Positions 10,882 through 20,717 of a stretch of 64,000 bases of DNA are shown here, piece after piece. Each line of letters starts with the position of its first letter. The first letter of the stretch is position 1. Location: positions 2,046,001 through 2,110,000 of the forward strand of contig JBLDXI010000019.1 in assembly GCA_047495785.1 (NCBI GenBank), written 5' to 3'. This DNA is from Lepidodermella squamata (lineage: Eukaryota; Gastrotricha). The notes beneath the pieces are model-generated. The model saw only the letters and a program-made list of their open reading frames with translations, did no database searches and was not told the origin of the DNA. Both the position numbers and the translations under genes were made by a program.

Positions 10882-13511
10882 ATGTCGCTAAATCGTAAGC
10901 GCAAAGTCGCTGATTGGATTCTTGGAGAAAAGGAGGCTAGGCATGGCGGAACGGAGTATGAAAGACGCGAACTGAAATTTCGCCGGAAAACAACCGGTTT
11001 GTATTTGAAAGCCTGATGTTATAGAAATTGATTTTTATTTCTGGCGTCATGCAGGTGAAGAGTATGTTCTGAGGAAAGCCAGTCATGTAAGAGCCAAGGT
11101 CGGACACCGCCTTATGAATTGCTGTCCGAAAAAATGCTTTGAAAAATTCAGCGATGAACAAATCGTGAGCTTCGAAAGGGCTTATCGCAGTACTAAAGAC
11201 CTACACGAACAACGCATCTTCATCTCCCGCTTCGTCAACAAGTCTCCGCGAACGACACGGGCTGTCATTACTTACACTATCCCATCGCAGTACGCGTTGG
11301 CTCAATTTCAAACAAAAGGAACGATTTTGATAGCTGTATGCAAGCGGTTCTTTTTGAAGGCCCTTGATGTAAGCAAAGACTATGTGCAATACACACTCAA
11401 CTATAAGCTTGCTGACAATGGTCTGAAAATTTTGCCGGATAATCGCAAGGCGAGTAAGACTGGTATAGGCTGTCTACAACCGGCTACAATTCAATCTATA
11501 AAAGATTTTGTCCAAGTCAAACTTCATAGCGCGTAAGTCATTTCTCCTAAATTCTAATATTTTTGCTATCTGCAATTTGAAATTCCATCTATTTCTTTTC
11601 ATTAGCCGATTGAGCCATCACAGAAGATCTCAGACTAATCGTTTATATATCGATTCCAAATTGACAGTCAGCTCGCTCTACCGACAGTGGATAGATTTCT
11701 TGGCGAAGAATCCACAGCCTGGTGTTTCCAAGTGCTGCTATGAATCATTCAGGTGTCAATTTAGGGCAAACTTTAAAAATTACAGCTTCACACAGCCAAG
11801 AAATGACAGGTAGGTAGCTTGAGGATCCCAATAAGATCCACGAAATGAATTTTGGATAAAAATAATATATTTCAGATGCAAAGTTTGTGCACGATTCTCA
11901 ATGATGTCTAAAGCTGAGCGTGATCGCAACGTTGCTTACTACGCCAAGCATCTGCGGGAAAAAGATCACAGCCGTGCATTCAGACGAGTTCGAGTTCAGG
12001 AAGCCAAAGCCTCACTGACCGCCAACTACGATCAGCCCAAATCCGTTTTCTTGCAATTCGATATGATGAAGCACCTACAGGTATAGTCGCAGAAAGGTTT
12101 TCACATTTTTTTCAACTGAAGGCTTCCTTTTGACAGACTCCATGTTGCAATTTTGCTTACCATCGGAAATTGCACACGCATTGTTTTACTATTCTTGACT
12201 GCGGCACTGGTATAGCAGTGAACTATGTCTACGATGAAGATCAAGGTTCATTTAATATAACACTCGCCCATATTTTCATTTTTATAATATTTTTTCTCCC
12301 CATATATATAATGACAAAAACATTAGGAGGGCAAGGCGCAGCAGAGATTGGTACATGTCTATATCACTATTTGAGAAAATATTTGCATGAAAATGTGGAA
12401 ATCGTCACCTTGTGCTCGGACAGTACTGTTGGCCAGGGCAAGAACAGGTCAGTGAACGCGTAAAATTGGCAAATATAGCCTTTTATATAATTTCACTTTC
12501 ACACATTTCAGATTTATTCCGAATGCAATATTTCATGCCATGAGGAAAATCAACTTTGAAAGAGCGGTCCGAGCGGGCGGAAAAGCGTACAAGCGTCTTC
12601 GGGTTATTGACCACATGTTCTTGGTATGTTAAATTGAGTTAATCGAAGCTTTTAATTAAAAATGAAAATGTAACCCTGATGAATTATTTAGATACCCGGT
12701 CACACCCAAGTAAGTTGCGTCGTTTCATTGTTGCGTTGAATTAGCCAACATTTGCTATTTATAGATGGCTTGCGATAACGTGCATGGGCTTATCGAGCAG
12801 TCCAGAAAACGCCGGCGTAATGTTACGGATCCACTCGAATGGCGAGATATCATCAAACAAGCGCGGCCATCGCCCAACGAGTATACGATCGAAGAAATGA
12901 CCTTTGACAAATTTCGCGACTGGAAGTCTAATCCTAGCTATTTTTCAACTCTGACTGGCCACAGCACATTTAAAATTACTGAGCATGTGCTTTATCGATA
13001 TACATTCGACGAAGGCGGCAGGCACCAGCTTTTTGCTCGAAAAAGCTATTCGAACCTGGCTGATGATGCATCTTTCCCATATATCGCACCTGTTGCAGCA
13101 ATCCAACGCCCTAGGGTGCCAGCGCCACGTGCTCGCGGAGCCTCAACATCGGCGGCCTCATCGACTAATCCTGCTGATCTCGTCCATGATGATATCACAT
13201 TTGATGTGCGCCTTGTCTCCTCGAGACTTGGCCCTTTTGGTTACGAGGGCGAACCACCGCGTGCCTATCAGTCCCGATTGAATATCACGGTCGAAAAGAA
13301 AATTGATATGATCGGGTGGATTATCGACGGAGTGCTTCCTCGTCAGCTACGCGACTACGTTCTTGGCTTGCCTTGCGTGATTACGTCGCCTAAAAATCAG
13401 GCGGCCTATGATAACAAAGTCGCGTTGCTGAACGAAAAATATCAGCGGAATGAGTGGGACGAAGACGATGAAGATTTGATGGACGCTAGTGCCCCAATTG
13501 ATTCCGAGTGA
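10882..13511 (+). CDS. DUF7869-like DDE transposase, nine exons, apparently intact (702 aa)
   Basis: Exons are 10882-10996, 11055-11532, 11606-11809, 11876-12080, 12137-12245, 12327-12447, 12512-12623, 12692-12709 and 12765-13511. All introns are GT-AG, 53-81 bp long, and phases fit exactly to 703 codons. The N-terminal third has a basic start and NCCPKKCFEKF near residue 60, then VCKRFFLKALDV. The middle has CKVCARF, and TPCCNF with many His residues. The core holds ILDCGTG (about residue 355), TLCSDSTVGQGKNR (about 400) and IPGHTQ then DNVHGLIE (449-465), which would supply a D-D-E/D triad. This arrangement matches an insect and animal family of transposase-like proteins that I remember as DUF7869; the label is from memory. 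The C-terminal ~230 residues are less conserved and acidic at the end. Exon 8 is only 18 nt and codes the conserved IPGHTQ. Confidence 0.85.
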
Positions 13512-14052
13512 AAACGAAATTGCGACTTGTTCCATATAGGATCAATTATGATGCTCAATTTCGAACTATCTATGACCTCTACTCAACTCTGCGCACATTT
13601 TACGGCAGCAGATTTTCCTTTTGATGTCAAGCAATTAATATTAATCTATCTAATCTACCTGCCAATATTCATTGCGAGAAGTACTTGAATTTTTTATCCT
13701 AATCATGAAGAAATAAACATTTCCGGAGAAGATATTCCTACTACTTTTGCCTCTTACAACTCAGGCGTATCCGCGTGAATCATTGAGAAAACGTATCACA
13801 TAAATGAACCCACGTGGTACAGTCGATCGAATATCCTCGACTATCATGCCTCATGCTATCCATGAGCGATCGAATTTGATAATTAGACATTTGTATACAA
13901 TAATATATTATTATCATACATAATATATTAAAATTGCTGCAAATATAATATAAGCAGACTGCTTTGCGCGTATAATACAATGTTAGTGCGCGCGTATGGC
14001 GTGCGTATATTTTATGTGTAGCGCGGCTTAGACGGTTTTTAGCGCTGAACCG
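13512..14052 (+). mobile_element. 3' non-coding end of the DUF7869-like transposon
   Basis: AT-rich tail from the transposase stop to the element end at about 14050. Nearly the whole stretch recurs inverted at 2290-2840, which fixes the outer boundary. It has TATA-rich palindromic tracts around 13900-13935 (AATAATATATTATTAT) and ends in GCGGCTTAGACGGTTTTTAG. Another TIR element starts within a few bases of this end. Confidence 0.75.
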
Positions 14053-14054
14053 AC

Positions 14055-14965
14055 GATGCGCATAGAGTACTTTGAGGTCATTTGCGCATTGGCCTTTTGC
14101 GCACTAGGTAACTTGCGCACAAGAGTAGTTGAGGTAGTTTGCGCACGAATTAACGATAATTAACGTTCAACAATCGAGTACTTTCGAGCAGGGTGATTAA
14201 CATCTGACTCGGCCGCTTTCCAGGTGTCTTTCAGCTCGTCCAGCGTCTTCGGTTGCTTCGGGTAAACAGCTCGGCGCGCTTGATACAACGACTTGCTCAT
14301 CGAGTCGAATGAGGGAAACGTAGCAGCGACCTCGGGGTCATTGTATAATTTTAATAATTTTAATCAAAATTCATTTTTTTTTAATTTTTTTAATTTTTCT
14401 TAATTTTCTAAATTTTTATAATTTTCCTGAAAATATAAATAAGTCATTTGAGCGACAGCCAGTTTGGCCGCCTCGTCAATAACCAGTGTCATATCGATGG
14501 CGGTAATAGCTGGCGTTGCTGGAATGAGAGATGCCGCAGTCGATGTCCGAAAATAGCCGGCGTGGTATGGGGCAGAGTCGGCGTCGTCGGCTGCTCAGGG
14601 ACCTCGGCTAGACTGTCCAATGCTCGAGCTACAACTTCGTCTGAAGTCCCCTTAATATTGATCTTTTTAGGAGGGCGGCCGCGTTTCCGAATGCCTGCTG
14701 CTTTATTCACAGTCGGCACCTTAGGCGTTTCGAACTTGCGCGTCTCACGAACCATAATCGCGATAGTTGGTAACAATAATAACGATATTGTGTGGTGTGC
14801 GAATGCGTAGGTATAACTTGCGCATGGGCCATATGTAAACGTGAACAGTGCACACGTTTAGCAGCGTTTTACCTCGAAATGCTCTTGTGCGCAAGTTCAC
14901 TAGTGCGCAAAAGGCCAATGCGCAAATGACCTCAAAGTACTCTATGCGCAAGTACCCATGCGCAT
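14055..14965. mobile_element. 0.9-kb TIR element with long inverted repeats
   Basis: The arms at 14055-14122 and about 14884-14965 are inverted repeats. They share GATGCGCAT, AGAGTACTTTGAGGTCATTT, GCGCATTGGCCTTTTGCGCA and AACTTGCGCACAAGAG. The right arm has an extra GGGTACTTGCGCAT. The GCGCA word is repeated many times in the arms. It inserted next to, or into, the right end of the DUF7869-like transposon. Confidence 0.9.
14489..14776 (-). CDS. Small AT-hook ORF inside the TIR element (95 aa)
   Basis: The only fair ORF in the element. It contains RKRGRPPKK, a classical AT-hook (GRP core with flanking basic residues), near residues 31-39, followed by an acidic and Pro-rich stretch. AT-hook proteins bind the minor groove of AT-rich DNA. 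It could be a remnant of a transposon-encoded DNA-binding protein or an exon of a longer lost gene. A plus-strand ORF overlaps it and lacks recognisable motifs. Expression is unproven. Confidence 0.4.
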   Translation of the reverse strand: MLPTIAIMVRETRKFETPKVPTVNKAAGIRKRGRPPKKINIKGTSDEVVARALDSLAEVPEQPTTPTLPHTTPAIFGHRLRHLSFQQRQLLPPSI

Positions 14966-15213
14966 CTTCCAATATACCTTCCAATCCTTAATATGTCAAT
15001 CCTTAAAACGCCTTTCATCGGTTTTAATTGTTTTTGTGGCAAAAGGTTCAGTCTATTATTATTAGGTTCCTGATTTCGAAGCTGAACCACAGGATGTCGC
15101 GCGAATAGTGATTCAAACGCGTACTTATACGTTAATAGCTTATATACACTTCATTGCACACGAATATTAAAATTATTGCACTATCGCATTATTGATTCCA
15201 AATTTTAGCAATA

Positions 15214-17063
15214 ATGGCTGCACGAAAGATGCCTCCAAACGTCAGCATTCCGATTGGTATTATGGCAGTCCTATCGCTGGCCTCATTTCTGGTTTTAGAT
15301 CATACAATCCTTGGTCTGAATAGCTCAACCTCAATTTCGTCGATAGAAGGCCAACAAGAACTTCAAACCCTGGTAAAACCTACACAGAGACAACTCCAAT
15401 CAATCAAGCTGGCTGAATCTATCAAGGACAACTATTTGCGGCAAATGATGTCCAAATTGAGATCGGAGCCAATTAGTAAAATTCAGTTTTCGACTTCATT
15501 CTGCCAGCAAAGTGTATTCCCGCGTAACATAACATGTTATGACTTCATGTATGTGGCGCTTTCAGGGCGAAACGGACCCTGCCGCGTCAGGGAACATCAC
15601 CCCTGCTGCGGCCTGGGCGACCGGCTGCGAGGCTCAGTTATCGCTTTTTACCTCGCGATCGGCACAAATCGGGTGTTCAATTTCGACTGGAAGAAACCGG
15701 GCGATATTGCCGATTACTTTGAAGTAAACGATCAGTTTTACAAGGCGGAGTTGCCGTATAATTACAATGAAACCTACAACCCTGAGACTACAAAGTTTCT
15801 GTCACATCGCTGTGAGTTGGAAAGCAAGCCTTACAGTGAATTTATGGCTCGAGAGACGTTGTTAAATGAAACTTCTGGCTTCAAATATTTGAAGGTATTT
15901 TCGAACCGCCACGCTGGGTTGGATTCAATTTTGCACAACAGCGCGTTCAAGTGGAACTTCGAAGCATCTGCGCCTGGCTTGCTCGAGTATAACTATGATT
16001 TAAACATTGCGATTTCCGCGGCTTTGAGGCTCATGTTTGAGAGACCTAATGCCAAGCTGAGGAAACTGTTCGATGAAGTTATCTCCGCAACGGTCGGGCA
16101 GGATTTCTGGCAGCAGTCCTTCAAAATTGGGATCCAATATCGAAGCTATCGTAAGTCCTTGGACCTTAGCATCCTAGATTTAGTATAGGATGGGATAGGA
16201 ATTGAAGGATTTAAGATCCTGTTGCAAAAAATCCGGCTCAACTTGGAAGAATGAAACTTCCTTCATTATTCGATAATGGACTGTTTCTGTCATCAATAGA
16301 CCGCTTTCCTGTGCACCTTGAAGAATAATTCTTTGAAATTTGAAATTGAATAATTTGAAATTTGGCCATTAAATAGGGCTATCTTAGATGTGCCCACTTC
16401 AATTTCATGACAATATCGTCAAATTTCGAAATTCCACACCTTTTTGAATAGCTCTGGAAAATCTATTTCAATCATTTTTTGCATGGAACTATGAGCAAGT
16501 AGCTAAACCCTATCAAATAATTCAAAGTAGTATATAATAATATACATTTCGATTTTATTCCAGAAATAGACGACATGGCTAAGCACCACGAGGCCGACGT
16601 GCGCTGTCTCACCGATGAAGCCATGCGATTTCTTAACGAAACAGAAATCGCCGCGAGTAAAAACGTGGCGATTTTTGTGACAGCGGACACCGAACAAGCC
16701 TTTTCGGATGTAACACGTTTTTTCAACGAAACCACCTGGAATTCTAATATGACGATCAAATTTTTCAAGACTAGTGGCATCCACAACATGACTGTTCAAC
16801 ATGTCGATAGGATTCAAGCCGCCGGCGTCGGTGACGAAGCCGTTTGGATGGGCGGGGCGAAAACGTACCTCGACTGGCTGCTGTTGGCGAAAATGGACCG
16901 GCTGGTGATAACGCGAAGCGGGTTCGGCGAGTCGGCTGCTCATCTTTCGCTGGCTCCAACTCGACGGCTCGTATCTGAGCGGAAATTGCCGTGCAATTTC
17001 GATGACCACGTTGGCAGACCTATGGTTGAGACAACTCTAGGCTCACAATTCGACGTGCTATGA
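15214..17063 (+). CDS. Fucosyltransferase-like type II membrane protein, FUT-like copy 1 (478 aa)
   Basis: Two exons, 15214-16150 and 16564-17063, joined in phase 1 (TAT-C/AA) to give 479 codons. A signal-anchor of about 20 residues follows a short basic N-terminus, and then comes a luminal domain. Conserved blocks of the family are FSTSFCQQS, CYDFMY, CCGLGDRLRGSVIAFYLAIG (about residues 129-148), FNFDWKKPGDIADYF, FSNRHAGLDSI, a [HY]RSY motif at the exon junction, and MDRLVITRSGFGESAAHLSLAP near residue 430, with a GGAKTYLDWLL just before. The GLGDRLRG and the final SGFxExAAHLS resemble the donor-site motifs of GT-B fucosyltransferases, such as the plant xyloglucan type. That makes fucose transfer likely but not proven. 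Several N-glycosylation sequons (NET, NST) are present. AATAAA lies near 17143. It lies about 16 kb outside the main cluster. Confidence 0.8.
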
Positions 17064-17407
17064 AACCTTTGCTTCTAGTCATTTCAATTTTTTATAGTGA
17101 TCTGAGATCTGAAAATTGCACAAATTATGGAAACTGGCATTTAAATAAATTATGATAACAATTCATTTTCATTTTTCTGTTCGTTTGCGACAGCGGAAAA
17201 GGGCAGCGGGATTTTTCTCTCTGAAATTTACTGATGAATCAGCCCAAAATGCCAGCCCAAAATTATGACACCCTGCTTTTTATTGGAAACCTGTTCAGCT
17301 ACCTCGAAACGGAAATAGTGAAATCATTACCAAATTATTGAATTCGGTAACGAATTATTCCAATCAGTTCCGAATTCCCAATTTCAAGACCCAGCCTTCA
17401 ACCCCAA

Positions 17408-17433
17408 CCTAACCCTAACCCTAACCCTAACCC
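17408..17433. repeat. Interstitial telomere-like repeat (CCCTAA)n
   Basis: CCTAA followed by three CCCTAA units and CCC, that is, a little over four units of the TTAGGG-type telomere repeat, preceded by a degenerate unit. It lies about 100 bp left of a mariner-type MITE. Confidence 0.9.
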
Positions 17434-17530
17434 AGTTAAATAACGAATAAAATCGTTAGGTATATTGAATTAAATGAAATTTGGTACCGGCGTAAGATTT
17501 CCCCCTCGAAAACTGAGGATCCTTCAATTA

Positions 17531-17893
17531 TACAGCGTGTCCCATGAGTAACGCAAACAAAGGAAATGGGATCAGAAACTCTAAAATGAGAGAGGAAGTC
17601 ATATCTCGTGGCAAGAAAAATCTTAGAAAAATGTAAAATGCCATAAGAATAGTAATCAAGTATGTCTCTTGTGAATCGGATTAAAAAATCTGAATAAATT
17701 GATCCAACCAGGTAAAAACCGAAAATTACCGTATCAGTAAGCATCCGGTTTTCAGGGTTTTCTCCGGTAAATTTTTAATTCCTTCGCTAAAATCGGTAAA
17801 ATCGATGGAATATTTTTCCAAAAATTAGTTCAATTTCCTAAAAAAAATTCCAAAAATTTCAAAATGTTTGCGCAACTTTTAGGACACGCTGTA
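17531..17893. mobile_element. Mariner-type MITE, family M, copy 1
   Basis: The left end is TACAGCGTGTCCCATGAGTA followed by ACGCAA. The right end, read inward, is TACAGCGTGTCCTAAAAGTT then GCGCAA. The interior is AT-rich with CCGAAAATTACCG and TTTTCTCCGGTAAATTTT shared with copies 2 and 3. The TIR sequence looks like that of Tc1/mariner MITEs. Confidence 0.8.
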
Positions 17894-18266
17894 CAAAATA
17901 TACCTGGGTGCAAAATAAAGATTTTTTTGGGATAAACTCAAAATCGTTTTGAAAGTTTCAAATTGTCCTGAAAAAAGGGTATACCACCGGATTCTCTGTG
18001 ATATTGTCTTTAAAAATTTTCAACTGTGAGCCTCGGAATTGCCAGCCCGCTCCATAGAACCTTTCATCACGATCACCGTTACTTTCAAAAGAGACTTTCA
18101 ATTATCACAATTAGTAGCCATTTTATTTCAAAAACATATTACGAATCGAACATTTTGAGATAATGGAGTGAACTAGGGTATATCAAGCGCCTAATTCTCA
18201 AAGACACAAGAGCAATATTTCGCATGACTTGAAAAAATGTCCAAAAATTAAGTCAATCAAGTTACT

Positions 18267-20292
18267 TTAATCGACTTCTTCAATAGTCGGGCCCTTCTTG
18301 CTTGAACCGCCACCGTTGGAAGCACCGCCAGCGCCTGGGAAACCGCCTGGGAAGCCGCCTGCACCCGGGAATCCACCAGCCTGCGGCCCACCAGCGCCGC
18401 CTTGGTGAAGCTTCGTCATGATCGGAGCGCAGGTCTTGTTCAACTCCTCCATTTTGTGCTCGAACTCGTCCTTCTCGGCCAGGGCGTTGCGGTCGAGCCA
18501 CGAAACGATTTCCGAACACTTGTCCTTGACGGTCTTCTTGTCAGATTCGGACAATTTTTCGCCAGCTTCTTCAACGGCTTGCTTCATCGAGTACGCCAGC
18601 TGTTCGAGTTGATTCTTCGCCGAAACGCGCTCGCGTTGCTTGTCGTCATCGGCCTTGAACTTTTCAGCCTCGCGCACCATCCGCTCGACATCTTCCTTCG
18701 ACAACCGCCCCTTCTCATTCGCAATCGTGATTTTGTTCGATTTACCAGTGCCTTTCTCGAGCGCCGAGACATTGAGAATGCCGTTCGCGTCGATATCGAA
18801 GGTAACCTCGATCTGCGGGACGCCACGAGGAGCAGGTGGGATACCGCTAAGATCGAACGTGCCCAACAAGTTGTTATCCTTAGTCATCGCTCGCTCGCCT
18901 TCGAACACCTGAATCGTGACACCAGGCTGGTTATCGGCGTAGGTCGAAAAGATCTTTGAGGTCTTAGTCGGGACGCGGGTGTTACGCTCGAGCAGCTTCG
19001 TCATCACGCCACCGGCGGTTTCGATACCCAGGCTCAGCGGGATAACATCGACCAGCAGCACATCCTTTACGGTTTCATCGTTGACGCCAGTCAAAATCGC
19101 GGCCTGAACAGCGGCACCGTAGGCGACGGCTTCATCCGGGTTGATCGACTTGTTCAATTGCTTGCCCATGTAGTCTTGAAGCAGCTTCTGCACCTTCGGG
19201 ATGCGAGTCGAACCACCGACCAACACGACTTCGTCGATCCTTGACTTGTCGAGTTTCGCATCACGTAGAGCCTGTTCAACGGGTTGCATTGTTTTGGCGA
19301 ACAAGTCATTGCAGAGCTCTTCGAAACGAGCTCGGGTGATCTTCGTGTAGAAGTCGATGCCTTCGTGTAGCGAGTCGATTTCAACTGAGGCTTCAGTCGA
19401 GCTTGACAGGGTTCGTTTCGCCCGTTCGCAGGCAGTTCGCAGACGACGAACAGCTCGCATGTTACTGCTCAGGTCTTTCTTGTGTTTCCGCTTGAATTCT
19501 TCGATGAAGTGATTTACCATGCGATTGTCGAAGTCTTCACCACCCAAGTGGGTATCGCCAGAAGTCGAGCGCACTTCGAAGACACCTTCTTCAATCGAGA
19601 GAATCGAGACATCGAATGTGCCACCACCCAAGTCGAAGATCAAGATGTTCTGTTCCTTCGACACGCGCTTGTCGAGACCGTATGCCAGTGCGGCGGCTGT
19701 CGGCTCGTTGATAATGCGGAGAACATTAAGGCCAGCGATTACACCAGCATCTTTCGTAGCCAAGCGCTGGGAGTCATTGAAGTACGCGGGTACGGTGACG
19801 ACAGCGTCAGTGACCTTGTGGCCGAGATAGGCTTCGGCAGTTTCCTTCATCTTCAACAGCACCATTGACGAGATTTCCTCTGGGGCGAACTTCTTAGTCT
19901 CGCCCTTGTACTCGACTTGAATCTTCGGTTTGCCACTGTCACTCACGACCTGTGAAGGAAGAAATGATTAGATAACACTCAATGATAGGATGAAAGTTTA
20001 AACATACCTTAAACGGCCAGTGTTTCATATCAGATTGAACAACAGGATCATCGAATCGCCGACCGATCAGACGTTTTGCATCAAAGACGGTGTTTTGAGG
20101 GTTCATTGCCACTTGGTTTTTGGCGCCGTCGCCGATCAGACGTTCGGTGTCTGTGAAGGCTACGTAACTCGGCGTAGTCCTGTTACCTTGGTCGTTGGCG
20201 ATGATTTCGACCTTGCCATTCTGGTACACACCGACGCACGAGTAGGTGGTACCAAGGTCAATACCAACAGCTCGAGAGCTTCCTGGAGCCAT
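18267..20292 (-). CDS. HSP70: Cytosolic heat-shock protein 70 (655 aa)
   Basis: ATP-dependent chaperone. Two exons, 20008-20292 and 18267-19949, are joined in phase 0 across a 58-bp intron after HWPFK. Diagnostic blocks are [55 protein letters not shown] and [14 protein letters not shown] in the nucleotide-binding domain, then the substrate domain ([20 protein letters not shown]) and the lid. The C-terminus has a Gly-rich GGFPGAGG repeat and ends in EEVD, which marks the cytosolic form that binds TPR co-chaperones. Length and motifs are complete. An intron in an inducible-looking hsp70 is somewhat unusual. The gene is head-to-head with MSH2, with 425 bp between start codons. Confidence 0.98.
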
Positions 20293-20387
20293 TTTCGATC
20301 AAATTAGTTGCAGAAAAATGCTGAGAATATGATTTGCTGAGTTGGCTTGGTTTGTGAAGAGGATGCATTGCTAGTCAAGTCTGTAGG

Positions 20388-20460
20388 CTTTTATACTACG
20401 CAGAAGAATTTTCCAGAAATCGATGAATCCAGAATGAGAGCAGCGAAGATTCCAGACGAC
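20388..20460 (-). promoter_or_regulatory. hsp70 promoter: TATA box and heat-shock elements
   Basis: On the minus strand TATAAAAG lies at 20388-20395, about 95 bp before the hsp70 ATG. Upstream of it is a perfect three-unit heat-shock element, GAATTTTCCAGAA (20406-20418), and a second, GAAGATTCCAGAC (20445-20457). Spacing to the TATA box is typical for HSF-driven promoters, so heat induction is likely. Confidence 0.85.
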
Positions 20461-20717
20461 GCGTTTCTATGGCGCAATTGAAATTCGTGCCTATTTGAAT
20501 GTCAAGGTCGAATTATTATTTTATCGATAACTTCCAGATAATTTTGTATTGAAATCAATTTGACAGTATTTTGCACATAAGTCGGCCTATTCCTGTGCAT
20601 GCTAATTTGTGGCGGGAATTTTAATTTGGGAAGGCAAATCGGCAAATCGGCTTCTGCCTTTATATGTATTAGAACGTTACTGGTTCCTTCAAATTGAACA
20701 TAAGCATCTGGGCGATC

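Noticed and set aside
18402-19868. Long plus-strand ORFs (185 and 128 codons) across hsp70
   Set aside because: Antisense shadows of the highly codon-biased hsp70 gene.
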